From NCBI GenBank assembly GCA_025526935.1, contig JAHLKD010000058.1, positions 62,001 to 126,000 on the forward strand: a DNA stretch of 64,000 nt, read 5' to 3'. A program made the translations under genes and the position numbers. Within the stretch, counting starts at the first letter, position 1. Each line of letters starts with the position of its first letter. Origin of the DNA: Cladochytrium replicatum. Taxonomy: Eukaryota; Chytridiomycota; Chytridiomycetes; Cladochytriales; Cladochytriaceae. The notes beneath the pieces are model-generated. The model was not told where the DNA came from, did not search any database, and was given only the letters and a program-made list of their open reading frames with translations. Below, piece after piece: positions 35,985 to 54,716 of the stretch.

Positions 35985-36353
35985 GGAGCGCGAGTATCGG
36001 TGCCACGAGCTGGTCCAACCACGTTCCGCCTACGCGGAGGCGGAAGGCGGTGAAGTTCAGAGGCAGAGCAGAACGACGTCGATCTCGATGTCACAGAGGG
36101 GACTCGGTGATGCGGCGTTGTACCGCCCACGTGGAGATCGACCACGGCGGGGAGCACGTCGACCCATAATTTGCTGTTTGAAGGAGGGTATCAGAAGCCC
36201 TCGTCCGGTACTGACTGCGGGAAAAGTCGATGGTGAATCTACGTGATGGCTTCAAATACTGCCATCACTTCCCCCGAGCCAGGGGCCATATGGCTATGTT
36301 CGATATGGAACTGAAGCTTGTCTGGAATGGGCTCAAGTTCCTTTCATACCTGG

Positions 36354-36431
36354 CTACGAGCTTTTTAACTGCAACAACTTTAATATACGCTATTGGAGCT
36401 GGAATTACCGCGGCTGCTGGCACCAGACTTG
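36354..36431 (-). rRNA. Isolated 18S rRNA fragment
   Basis: On the minus strand, 78 bases match the universally conserved 530-loop/V4-entry part of eukaryotic 18S rRNA without a difference that I can detect. It includes GTGCCAGCAGCCGCGGTAAT, CCAGCTCCAATAGCGTATAT and TAAAAAGCTCGTAG. Similarity stops abruptly on both sides, and no other rRNA sequence is nearby. It is therefore an inserted fragment, not an rRNA gene. Confidence 0.9.
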
Positions 36432-36966
36432 TGCTTTGATCGCGAAGCGACAGCGGTTTGGCGTCACATAGGGGCATGCTATGACGATCTTACTTTATTG
36501 ATGATCGTTTATTTACTATCGCATTTTTGTCCGCGATGGCGAGTAAACACTTCGTTGTTTGAGAAAGGGTATTCAGCAGATTGCCATCTAATTCTGATTA
36601 TCGATTATTAGCTAACCAATTTGAATTGTAGTACAAAATATGTTGACAATAGGTGCATATCCCGTTCTCTTTGGAGGCAACATCAAATCTTCCCCATTTT
36701 GCCTCCAACCATACGTGCTCCATGCGATTTATAATCATGCAAAAGAAGCGAAAGGGAGTAAGGTGTGGACTCTTCTAAGCAATAGAGAGAAAAACGAGGA
36801 AAGAAAAGGCGAGGGAAGAAGTAAAGAAGACAACATCCAAACGGGAGTGTAGATCTACCCAAAACACGTCATTCCAACGGCAAACAAGTTAGTCTGCAAT
36901 AATGAAAAAATAGGGAACACCAACGGAGCACGCGGGGGGGCGGGGGGCGTCAGATATTGCACGCCA

Positions 36967-38994
36967 TTATCGCAATGAAGGTGTGCGTGGCACAAACGGA
37001 CTTGAATTCTTGTCGCCATCTCTCTCCGTCTTTTTGGCCTTATCAAACACGTTCCAGAACCGAAGCGTCTGGTCCCCCGCTCCCGTCACCACGCTCTGTC
37101 CGTCCGGCGAGCCAGCGAGGTACAACACACGCCTCGTGTGACCCGTCAGCGTCGCCAGCTGTCGAATCTCGGGCATGATTCCCCATACTACAATCTGATT
37201 CTGCGAGTACCCATGCGTCGAGACGAGTTCGGGAGAGTGTCTCGACCACGCCAGGTTACAGACCTGCGAGCCCGTGTCGATTGAACTCAGTGTCTGGTTA
37301 TTCAGCACGTTCCAGAACCGAATCTTTCGGTCCAATGTTCCGCCACCGGACGCGAGCAGGCCGCGCTCGTAAGGGCACCATGCAATGGCTTTGACGGCCG
37401 CAACGTGGTCCTTGAAACACACCTGCGGCTCGGGATTGAGTTTGTCCCAGATGAAGAGCCGGTTGTCATTCCCGCCCGAGGCGAGGTGGTTGGTGTCCGG
37501 GTTCCAGCGGAGACCGCAGACCTCGAGACGGTGGGCGTCGAGTTTGCGGATAAAGTCGGGTCGGCGGATGTCGCGGTGCAGGATATGTCGGTCGCGGCTT
37601 CCGGAGGAGAGAATGTTTGAGTTCCAGGCGAGAACTCCTACGCGGGCTGTGTGTCCTTCGTATTCGTGGACTTTTCGGCAGCGCTGGACGTCCCATAATT
37701 GAACCAGCCCTTTTGAAGTTCCGACTGCCACGTGTGTTCCCTGTCGCCATCATTAGTTTTGCTTTGGCGTAGACTCAATGTGGAATGTTGGTACCTTTTG
37801 CATCCAACTCACGGAAGTCACCGCATCTTGTACGGGTGCAAGGTCACAGAGCTTTGTCACTCTCGAAGTTCCCGCGTTCCACAAGTAAACACAGGTTCCA
37901 AGCCCAACTCCCAGCATGTTGTCTTTACTCCAATCCACCAAGTTCAAATAGTAGTCGTCCTGGAGCTCTGGTGCGTCAAGCACCTTATATGGTGTTTTTG
38001 AAATATGCCGTGGTGATTTTAGCTGACCCTCGAGAAGTGCCTGTGATGTGACTTTCAGAGGACTTTGGGTATAAACACCTCGGAGTGGAGAGTCCGTTGG
38101 ATAGAATGCCTGCGGTGTGAGGTTGGTGAACACGCTGCTTCTCGTTGCCGTTGAAAGGGGTGTGCTGTATTGGAAGAATCGTTGTGTGGTGGGAGTGCGG
38201 GTGGAAGATGCGGCGGTGGCGAGACTGGTGTTGGCTATATGGTGGATGGGTCGCTCATTATTGGGGGATCGCGGATCTACGTGATAAGGATCGTCGGAGT
38301 TCTGGCAGAGCTCAGACCTGATTACTCTGGAATACTTTTGCTGTGTTTCGTCTTCAAATATTGTCAAGTTTTGAGAAATAAAATGGAATGTGATAAACCT
38401 ACCTGGTGCTTCAAGCTCTCCATGTTTTCGCTTGTTGCGCGTAGGTGATCTTCTGTGGTCGTCGTAATCTGCATGAAAGTTGGCAGTGCGAGCTGGGATG
38501 TCTCTGAAAGTAGAAGAGCATTTGAAAGTAAGCAAACATGGCTTTCTGGGACGATTGCATCCACGCATCCAGCACGGATCCATATCTCGCCCTCAACCAC
38601 GCAAGCATGCATACCGTGGATTGTAATTCTGTGTACGCCTTGTTGGTGTTTTCGCAAGTATCGCATGTGTGCGAAATGGGCTCTGCAGATCGTCGATCAC
38701 GCCACTCCCCAGACTCCTTCCCCTGGACTCCTCGTCAGACTTGGTAGCCACCATGCCGACTCTCTCCTGAAATTCCTTGGCGGATAATACGCCGCTATCA
38801 TCGTCCGTCGATGATTGTCGAGGTATGTCGACGTTTGCATGGATGGGTGTAGGTGAACTGGGTGCAGGTGTCATTTCCTGCAGGGCGGACCTGTCTGCGC
38901 CGGATGATTGAGAGTGGGAAGACATTGAGAATCTGGGAAGGATGATCGAGTCGCCGGTGAAAGCATGGGTGCGATCCGCCTTGTAGTTCATCAT
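36967..38994 (-). CDS. Cdh1/Fizzy-related APC/C activator (WD40)
   Basis: Cdh1 recruits substrates to the anaphase-promoting complex in late mitosis and G1. The N-terminal part (start MMNYKADRTHAFTG at 38994; an upstream ATG at 39054 is possible) is disordered and spliced. The core is a seven-bladed WD40: PYKVLDAPELQDDYYLNLVD, WSKDNMLGVGLGTCVYLWNA, GTHVAVGTSKGLVQLWDVQR, LAWNSNILSSGSRDRHILHR, HRLEVCGLRWNPDTNHLASG, YSQNQIVVW and LYLAGSPDGQSVVTGAGDQT then LRFWNVF. VLDAPELQDD and YSQNQIVVW favour Cdh1 over Cdc20. The protein ends TPSLR, an LR variant of the C-terminal Ile-Arg tail that docks on APC3. I could not find a canonical C-box (DRFIPxR). Confidence 0.87.
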
Positions 38995-39353
38995 GGGGAA
39001 GGGTGGGTTGAAGGGTCGAAGGGATGGCAATATCGATACAAAATCGAAATACAAAACGCGGGTGTAAAGTACTGTGGGTTGGGTGCGGTGTATTACTAGA
39101 ATAATAGTGTATCATTGTTGTGTTGTAGAGTTGTGCATTATTCTAATTATTCTAATTATTCTACTTGCACTAATTGTACTCATTGTTCTCATTGTTCCTA
39201 TCTGCTGTCCCGCAATGCACTGCGCGCCTGTTCCTCCGCAGTGCTGCGCTGCCCTACATTTCTCAAATTTGCTTTTCTCTTTTCTTTATAACCGTTACCT
39301 CTCCCTGTAGCCGCCTCCTCCCTCCGCAGTTTCGCAGTTCTACACTGCTCCCT
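38995..39353. other. Divergent promoter between Cdh1 and ABCC transporter
   Basis: This 360-bp region separates oppositely transcribed genes. It contains an imperfect AATTATTCT repeat (about 39136-39166) followed by ATTGTTCTC-like units. No gene is present. Confidence 0.55.
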
Positions 39354-45574
<6,221 letters not shown>

Positions 45575-45764
45575 GGGTAAAGGCGGCGAACATGTTCTAG
45601 CAAAGTGGTTTTGCATATCTTAAACAATGAGTTCATCGATCATTATCAAAATTAATGGGCTTTACATCCAATTTTCACCTCGCAATCACAAGCCACTTTC
45701 AGGGAAGCGGTAATATGTCCGCAAGTAGCTGTCCCACTCCACTTTCCGCTTTGCGTGCTTCGAT

Positions 45765-48700
45765 ATGGGGAACGGTGTGCTTGTACTGGCCGTTGCTCTC
45801 ACTTCCTTGCTGTATCTGTGTATCACAAAAGCATTGCTCGCGTTCAGATGCCGTTGTTCCTTGTCTGATCACACCAATAATGCTGAATCAGACGAATCCT
45901 CCCTGCTTCTTGATCAAGAATCCGATGTACAGCCCGGATTGCGTAGATCAGCAACTTTAGACCACATTGGGTCCACCTCTGCAGCTGCAAATTGTGCTCT
46001 CTTAGTCTCTGCACTGCTGACTGTGGTTTGGGTTGACGGTCCCATTCAAACAGGCCTCGACAACAAAAGTTTTGTGAGCCTTGTATCTCTGTCAGCGTCG
46101 CTTGCTGCGTGGACTATCGTAGCAATGAATCTCTTTGGCGTTGCTAATCAATCATCCGCTATCGCCGAAGCTCAAGACGCGGAGTTCCGAGATGGGCAGT
46201 TTCTGACTTCGCAGTCTGCAAATTGGACGGTTCTCCTGCTTTTGCCATTCTACACGTTAAACATGATCAATGGAGCGCTTGTTTGGGCGCTCTTTCGCGA
46301 TGGGGATGAACAGGGCTCACGACCCGTACTTTCGAGAGCTCCGCAGATCTTCTTTGTTTTCCAAATTCTCGTTCCGCTTCTGCTACTGGCTCTTGAGGGA
46401 TTACAGCGTTCAATGCCCCACATTGACGCTCACAGAAGCAGCCCGTTAGGTCAGACAACTGGGGACGAACACTCATCCGAAAAGCTAAAAGAGCCTTTTC
46501 CCTCACCCGAGCAAAAGGCGAGCTTGCTGAGCGTTCTGACGATGAGTTGGCTAGATCCTTTGATCTATCTCGGCAATCATCGGCCGCTCAATGAAAGTGA
46601 TGTCTGGGATCTCGAGGATGGTGATCACAGTCGGCTGGTATATAGGAAATATCTAGAACTGAGGTACGGATTGTCTTAAAAGAAGTTTCCTTGTAAATTT
46701 TCTTGGATTAGAAAATGGCCCGTGTTTGAACTACGCCCAATGGCAGCGATTTGTTACGCAGTTCGATTTTCACTTCTGCGGCAGATGTTTTTCGCAGTGT
46801 GCATGGGTTTGCTCTACACTGCTTCCCCCTTCTGGCTTAGCCGGATCTTATTGTGGCTTCAAGAAGATGGAATTGAGCGGAATCAGCGAGTCATTTGGTC
46901 TTACTTGATTGGGTTGGCGTGCACAGAGCTTCTGGCAGCTCTCGTTTCTGTCCAGCGTGGATTCAATGGGCGAAGGCAAGTCTCTTGATATTTCATATGA
47001 CCATGAGCTAACGCGACCACACCACAAGGTCTGGAATGCAGGTGCGCTCCATCCTGAATGCTCAAATCTACGAAAAGAGCCTTCGACGCGTTCCAAGAGG
47101 TGGAAGCGCGCCGAAAGAGTCTTCATCGCCGAAGGTCGAGGACGTTGGTTCGACCGATGAAGGCAAGGAAAGCGAAGAAGAGACGGGAGATGGGGTCGAC
47201 GCATCCATCGGGAGAATTGTGACGTTGATGTCCACTGATACCGATCGTATTCGCAATTTTGTGAGCTATTCGCACGAGCTGTTCGCTCAGCTCCCCGTTG
47301 CCATTATCTGCTCGTTTGGCTACCTCATCTACGTAATGGAATGGTCGGGCTTTATTGCCTTGGTTGTGATCCTCGCACTCTTGCCACTAGGGACAATTCT
47401 TGGGACCATGATTAATGCGGTTGACGATGCAGAATCTTCGGAGACCGACAAGCGCGTGAATATCACGAATGAGGTATTTTTCGTACAGTTCCATTGTTCT
47501 GATTCTTTGATACTTGTGTGTCTGGAAGGTCTTGCAAGGCATACGAATCATCAAACTATTCGCGTGGGAACCCAGCTTCATTGAACGCATTGAAAAGGTT
47601 CGAACGTCGCAGTTGAATCTTTATCTCAAGGAAATGCTCGTTTTCTTGGGAATGGGGAATGTTGCATATTCGAGTGGAACATTAGTCACCGTTGTCACAT
47701 TTGTTGCGCACACAGTCTTGTTCAAGAAGCCCCTAACGCCTGCCATTGCCTTTACTTCGTTGAAGCTCCTGCATCAAACTTCAGCTTTCATTGGTAATAC
47801 CATTTCACCACAAAGACACAGTTCTCACCATTAGGGAATAGGTCAGCTCCCAGATTGGGTGATGTTTGCTGTTCACGCAAAAGTTTCGTGGGACCGTGTG
47901 CAACAATTTTTAGATCAGCGAGAACTCGAAAAGTACAACGGAGAGTCACCGATATCGACAATGGTTCAAAATGTGGGTGTAGGAGAGGATCACGCAAACG
48001 CAAATCGTGTTGGGATTCTCCATGGTTGGTTCACATACTACACATCGGAAAGCAAGCCCACCGCCTCGCAAACTGGCACTGGAAGTCAGTCGCCCACTGC
48101 TACAGCAGCAAGCCTAACAGATCAATTCACCCTCCGTGACATTGATGTCGAGTTTCCGGCTGCTTCTTTATCGATGATCTCCGGCCCCACAGGATGCGGA
48201 AAGACCACTCTCCTGCTCAGCCTGCTTGGTGAAACAAAGAGAATCGATGGAAAGGCTTGCTTACCTGACGCGGTGCTGGGCGGAGCGATCTCGCGGGGAG
48301 AGAAAGCAACGATGCCAGATGGGACCATTGTTTCTGCAGAACCTTCGGAATTAGTCTTGGCAGATGATCCACGAGCCGATCTGGTGGATTCGGCCGTCGC
48401 TTACGTCGCACAATCGGCCTGGCTACTTAAGTGAGTTGTTTTCCACCCCACGTAATCGTGCAGTGCTGACGTCTTCATCAGCGCAAGCATTCGCGAAAAT
48501 ATTTGCTTCGGGCTTCCGTTCAATCCCAAGAGATATCGTCTCGTTGTCCGGGCTTGTGCTTTGGTGAAGGACCTTGAAGTTTTTGAAGGCGGAGACTTGA
48601 CCGAAATCGGTGAGAAGGGTATCAATCTCTCCGGTGGACAGAAGCAGCGTGTCTCTATGGCTAGAGCTGCGTACTCCCGAGCAGCAACAATTCTTCTTGG

Positions 48701-51700
48701 TAATACAAAGAGTAATTGCACGACACGTCGCTCAATGGGGTTTCTGTTTCAGATGATCCGCTGAGTGCCGTTGATGCTGTAAGAGAGTATGATGTTTGAC
48801 CTCGAACTTGCACGCTTATCTGCGACCCATAGCCAACTTCACGTCATCTCTTCAAGCATTGCATTCTTGGTTTGATGAAGAACCGCACTCGCCTCCTCGT
48901 GACCCATGCTGTTCCCCTTGTTCTTCCGAACGCAGATTTTGTGCTCGTTATGAAATCCGGATCGGTGGTGGCAAAAGGACCCACTGCAGAAATAATGAAA
49001 GATAAGCAGGCTTTGGAGATTTTGGGGCAAGAGACGAGCCTGGGGTCGCCATTCGAACCTGTCGGTCAGAAAAGCGCGTCCATGAGCTCTGTAGCCGAAA
49101 GTGACAGCGAATCGGTCGAAGTCAGAACTGAGGAAGATTCTGCACAGGAGGCGGTATTAACAAAACGACCTAAGAAACTTGTTGAAGAAGAATTGAGAGA
49201 AACGGGTTCGGTGCGGTACGTACCTGTTTTTTGACAAGAGGACACATATCAACGTGCTTTTTTGTCATTAGGTTTAGCGTATATAAGATGTACATTGATG
49301 CGTTGGGTGGGAAGAATGTTGTGATCGCGTACTTGTGCACATTCCTCCTCTTCACCCTGTGCGAAATCGGCGATGGAGCTTGGTTGGCAACTTGGGCAAA
49401 TTCATCTGGAAAGTCAATAGAAGCCGATGGAATTGGAATGCCTTCGACTCAATCATCTTTGTTCAAGTTGATGGACCAAAGAGATGGTGCGAGCAACCCA
49501 GCAAAAGCCATGAAATTTTTGCCGATCGAAAGAATGGCCAGCTTGGGAGGACCAATACCTTTAACAACGTTCATTACGGTGTACTGCCTGCTTGCACTTG
49601 CAATCATGCTATTTGATAACGCCAACACCATCCTTCTAAACTTTGCTGTTTATCGGGCTGCCAAGGTTGTGCACGCAAAGCTGCTTCTCGGTGTCATGTA
49701 TGCCCCAATGAGGTTCTTTGAGAAGGTAAGTCGATCCAATGTGCAAAATCTCTCTATTCAACTAACCTGACTCCACACTTTAGACCCCGGTGGGTCGCAT
49801 ATTGAATAGGTTTAGCAAAGATATTCAGCAAGTGGACAAAATCAACTTTATTCTCAACGAATTTATGCGCTATGGGCTGCAGATTGTATCAACTACTGTT
49901 ATGCTTGGTCTTTTCTTGCCATCGTTCTTGCTGGCTACACCAATTATCGGTGAGTCGAAACCCTGTTTTCAGGAACTCTTAATTTTATGCGTGGCACCAG
50001 CTTGGATATATATTTTCATTGCAAACGCGTATCTTAGCACGTCCAGGGAGCTCAAGCGTTTGGAATCAACCTCAAGGAGCCCTATTTACTCACTTTTTAG
50101 CGAGACACTTGCGTAAGAACACCGTGATATACATTCAAAAATCATACTGAAAGTGTCGTGCAAAGTGGGGTCACAACGATTCGGGCATATGGCCAAGAAG
50201 TTCGCTTTGCAGCCGAAAATGATTTGAAAACGGATGAAAATCATCGTCCTTGGTTTTACATGTGGGCCGCAAATCGCTGGTTGTGCTTCCGCACAGACAT
50301 AGTCGCCATTTTGGTGATGATCGCTGCCTCTGTGTTCCTTGTTGGCTCCGGATTGTCGGCAGGGCTATCGGGGCTGATGCTAACTTACTCCCTGGCGTAC
50401 AGCTCTCTCCTTCATCAATTTGTTCGTGTAAGCCATGCGATTTGTTTTTGTTTGGTTCAAAACTAATGAATTACAAAGCAATCTGCAGAGATGGAGATTG
50501 CTATGAGTTCAATGGAGAGGATCCGAGAATATGTGAAACTTGAGCCTGAGCCAGCCCCAATTGTGGAGCCCAGACCACCGCCAGAGTGGCCCAAGAATGG
50601 TGAAATCGAATATCGCTCCCTTTCGGTGCGATATTCGCCGGACCTACCTCCAGCGTTGAAGAATGTGACCGTTCATATTGGAAGTGGTGAAAAGATCGGA
50701 ATTGTTGGCCGGTAAGCCCAACGAACTATGGAAGATGTAAGAAGTTGATCAAAACCCTACAGAACCGGAGCGGGAAAGTCGTCATTCGCACTCTCATTGT
50801 TCCGAATTATTCCTTTCGATCCCAGCTCAGAGTCAGGAGCATCAGGAGGCACAATCTTTATTGATGGCGTTGACATTTCGAAGATCGGCTTGCGTGACTT
50901 GCGTAGTCGGATGACTATTATTCCGCAAGATCCAGTTTTGTTTTCGGGGACTTTGCGGAACGCTCTTGATCCTCTCGAGGAGCACGATCCCGCACTGGTG
51001 CGGGATTCGTTGGAGCGCGTTCAGTTTCTTCGCAGTATGCAGCAGCACCAAGACCGTATGGCTGAAAGGGAGGGCAATATCGGGGAGGCAGAAGCTTCGT
51101 CGAACATGAAAACTACTAGCATCGATTTATCTTACCCGATCAGTGAAAATGGAAGCAATTTGTCTCAGGGACAGAGGCAGTTGCTGTGCATGGCTCGAGC
51201 TTTGCTTCGAAAGTCGAAAGTGGTGGTGCTGGATGAGGCAACCGGTATGTGCGTTTTCACAGATTGATCATCTTCATCTGAACTATTTCTGTTAGCGTCG
51301 GTTGACAATGGTATGCTGCTATTTCCTGGTTGCAAGCAGAGTTGACGAATTTTCGGATTTTCCAGAAACAGATGAGCTGATGCAGCGAGCTATCCGAGAG
51401 CAGATGGTAGGGGCAACTATATTAACCGTCGGTAAGTTGTCTGTTCTGGTCACATCCAGGCTTGACCATGGAAAACTTTCTCGAAGCTCACCGCCTTCGA
51501 ACAATCATCGACTATGATCGCATTCTGGTTCTCGATCAAGGGGAAATTGTTGAGTTTGATACGGTAAGGCGAATAGTTCATCATGTTCATATGCTGACAA
51601 CGCAAAGCCATACAACCTGCTCAATCCACCATCGAAGGGCTACTTCCATGAGATGTGTCAAGAGACAGGAGAGTTTGATGAGTTGTTTGATTTAGCAAGG

Positions 51701-51724
51701 CGGAAAGTGGAAGGGGACTCTTGA
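45765..51724 (+). CDS. ABCC-type full ABC transporter, copy 2
   Basis: Tandem paralogue of the gene just upstream, with the start about 190 bases after its stop. It starts [20 protein letters not shown] with a TMD0-like region. NBD1 has [20 protein letters not shown] (about 48183), [31 protein letters not shown] and a Walker B split by an intron ([14 protein letters not shown]). The same NBD1 insertion is present ([20 protein letters not shown]). TMD2 reads [20 protein letters not shown] across an intron. NBD2 has [39 protein letters not shown] and VVVLDEAT followed by an intron. The end is [18 protein letters not shown]. All ATPase motifs are intact and most intron positions match copy 1. 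The linker after NBD1 is shorter and diverged, which is where regulation could differ. Confidence 0.9.
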
Positions 51725-51851
51725 CTGAGAAGTTGTTTGTAAATCAAATATCTTTGGCAGTGGATAATTTTTCTAAAACTTATAAAATTTAGTGGGGGGC
51801 AATGATTTGGAAATTTTGTCTTGTCTCATTGCGCTTTCACGCAACCAACGA

Positions 51852-52568
51852 CGATGGGTCCTGCTCCCTAGGACTACTGCAACGCATTTGCTAAAAACAT
51901 GCGTGATGGATCTCTCCATTGCTCATCTGGGGGTACAGGATTGGTGCGACTGGCTTTGTTATCTACTTGGCATGTGCAGCCCACATTTCGTTGCATAATG
52001 CTGAGCTTCTAGTCTTCAACATTGAAAATCCACCTTCGTTATTTTGATCCTTGCCTGCACAAACCCATTAACCGCTTCAAATGGAGAGCTGGACGGGTCT
52101 TCAACTTTGTGCGAACTGACTTCGCAAGCGGAGATTCTTTATCTCGTGGTACTGGAACTCATTTTCGTAGGCCTGCTTCTCATCAGACATCTGGCGAGCA
52201 TTGCTTTATCAGTGTCCGTTCTGCGCTGGAGGTGAGAATTCGGGATAGGACATCTTTAGTTGAATTGTAGCTCATTGTATGGTTTAGACTATTATACGTA
52301 CAAAATCCCCCAGCACGCCCTTCCACCACGGCCGGGCGTTTATGCTCCTCTCGCTCGCTGCGGTCGTCAATGACATGATGCTTACGGTGTTCGCGGTGTT
52401 CTTGTTAGACATGCGCTCTTTCAGAGTTGGCGGTGCGCTTGCGGCTGTTGCTATCTGCGGAGGACTCTATATCATTCACCTCGGTCGCCAGATGTGGTCT
52501 TTGGTGAGTATTCGTCGCACTGCATGGTACGGAAGCTACCATCATTTTAGAACTTTCGCCCGACCTAG
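51852..52568 (+). CDS. Small multi-span membrane protein of unknown function
   Basis: Three hydrophobic blocks in splice-compatible order: GFVIYLACAAHISLH (about 51945), AEILYLVVLELIFVGLLLIR then HLASIALSV (about 52130-52220), and FMLLSLAAVVNDMMLTVFAV, FLLDMRSFRVGGALAAVAIC, GGLYIIHLGRQMWSL. A GTGAGT-TTTAG intron joins the last block to NFRPT and stop at 52566-52568. The 5' exons and one mid-gene junction (about 52230-52290) do not join in frame on my reading, so the start is a guess. No family is recognised. It follows the ABC transporters in the same orientation. Confidence 0.4.
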
Positions 52569-53048
52569 TTGGACAAGAACTCCCCTGTAAATCCCCAAAT
52601 TATCACACTCCGATGATGCAGAATGTTGCGTAGTGTTGCGACGAAGAATTGTGTATAATTCGACATGCAAATTCAATGCTTGATGGCAAAGCGGTGTCAA
52701 CTATCGGCGTCCACTTTCACTTCGCAATTTTTTGAGAGTTTAACATTTTTGTCGATGGTAATGTAGTCTTTTGTCCCTTTGAAAAGTCCCATGTTGAAAA
52801 TTACGGTCAATTAGCACTAGCATTCTATTCTCCACACCATTGTTATCCTTTCTTTGTCCTGTATTTCTTTTTTATCAGCTCATCATTTCATCATCAGGGC
52901 TTTGAAGCTTAAAACGCCACTTCCGCCGTCGCCCCTCAATTTGTTGAACGGAGGGGGTCTTGCGTTGCCACACCAGCGACCCGCTGCGAGAAGTCTACCC
53001 GTAATTGTATAATTGTACTCGTCGCTGCTGCTGGGTTGCCGCTGAACA
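52569..53048. other. Intergenic upstream of the phosphatase
   Basis: AT-rich, no gene seen. This is the promoter side of the PP1-like gene. Confidence 0.5.
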
Positions 53049-54716
53049 ATGGGTCTGGGCCAGAGCAAACACGCTCCCGAGCCAGCGAAAGAGAACGACC
53101 CGATCCATTCCAGCGGTGGCCCACAGCTCAAGAAAGATGATGAAAGGCGTGCAATCAACCCGAGCCAGGCTACTGGAAACCTAACTCTCCATCACAACTC
53201 GTCAAGCGACTCCGTGATGCGTTTTCCCAACTTAGCGCAGATTGTGAATCGAAATCCCTACCTGCATCATTATCCATCCGTCACCTCTCTTGCCGATACA
53301 TCATACCCGACGCCATCACAACTGCCCTTCAAGAACAATGCGTATCAGCAACAGCATCGGAGTTCTCCATCACCAACAAATGAGATTGATGAGTTCATTC
53401 GAAGGTTACTCGACGTTCGAAATCAGCAAAAGCCTCAGAAGCAACTGTGTATTAAATTCGATGAGATCACTCTGATCTGTCGCACTGCGCGCGAAATTCT
53501 GATGGATCAGCCGGTCCTTCTGGAGCTCAGTTCGCCTGTTAATATTGTTGGTATGTTTCAAGGTGCGTCAAGTTTCTCCTGCGCTGAAATGGGTACACTG
53601 CCAGGTGATATTCATGGACAGTATATGGATCTATTGAGGATTTTTGATGCTTGCGGCTATCCGCCAACGGCAAACTACTTGTTCTTGGGAGACTACGTGG
53701 ATCGTGGACGGCAATCTCTTGAAACCATTCTATTACTTTTGTGTTTCAAGATAAAATACCCGGAGAATTTTTTCATACTTCGGGGAAACCATGAGTGTGC
53801 TTCAATCAACAAAGGTAACGTTACGAAAGTCGATGTTAGTTTTCTATCTAAGAATTGCTGGTCTAGTCTATGGATTCTATGATGAGTGTAAACGCAGGTG
53901 TAGTTTGAAGACCTGGAAATTGTTTACAGACGTGTTTGATCGCCTCCCAATTGCTGCCATTGTGGCAGGAAAAGTACGTAAGATCTCCGCATTGAGAGCT
54001 CCACCTAATCTCGATTTATTCAGATCTTCTGTGTCCACGGGGGACTCTCACCACATTTAAATACGTAGGTTACGAATATGTTTTAAGAATTAAACCTGAC
54101 ATTTCTGCAACAGAATGGACGACGTATTTGCGATCCAAAGACCGACAGACGTTCCTGACCACGGTTTGCTAAGTGGTGAGCACCTCTGCGTAAATAGCTC
54201 TATATTGGCTATTTTTGATTTTTCCGAATAGACTTGCTGTGGTCGGATCCTAGTGAGACAGCTGTGCATTGGGAAGACAACGAGCGAGGCGTTTCGTATT
54301 GTTTTGGCCCGGGACACCTTTCCGACTTCCTGGACCGTCACGATTTTAATCTGGTACGACTGGCTGAATTTATCTTGCTGTCGGCCTTACAATTTTGGTG
54401 CATGAAGGTCTGCCGAGGGCACATGGTTGTTGAGGAAGGTTACGAATTCTTTAACAATCGTACGCTGGTGACGATATTTTCTGCTCCTAATTACTGTGGG
54501 GAGTTTGGTGAGGGCCACTCTATATTTCCCTTCTACAAAAACTAACATACCGTGTGCTTTCCACAGATAATAAAGGGTAGGTGATTGTGTCGAGTGATAA
54601 TAGGCGGTCAATTGACTTGATCCGTTTCGCATGGTTTCGCTTGCAGGGCCGTTATGTCGGGTATTGAAAGCCATTTGAAGTCTGTCCTGTGTGTTGAACC
54701 TTACTTCCCTTCATAG
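53049..54716 (+). CDS. PP1/PPZ-type serine/threonine protein phosphatase
   Basis: Metallophosphatase of the PPP family. The N-terminal extension of about 110 residues starts [15 protein letters not shown]. Gly2 with Ser6 fits an N-myristoylation signal, as in yeast Ppz1/2, which regulate ion homeostasis and cell wall integrity. Catalytic motifs are complete: [112 protein letters not shown] and [20 protein letters not shown]. At least six short introns are spliced, including one splitting the Gly of GDIHGQ. The C-terminus after AVMS ([18 protein letters not shown]) differs from the usual SVDETLMCSFQ tail, so the last beta strand is diverged. Confidence 0.88.

Larger units (their letters stand above)
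35206..36966. other. Gene-poor stretch
   Basis: A long T-rich part (35210-35900) is followed by a GC-richer part with a 22-bp tandem repeat, a GC-rich palindrome near 36026-36043, an 18S rRNA fragment, and a G-run (36930-36948) that could form a G-quadruplex. No protein gene is supported. Confidence 0.5.

Noticed and set aside
36930-36948. G-rich run as a regulatory G-quadruplex
   Set aside because: It is a single run without four clearly spaced G-tracts, and no gene start is close enough.
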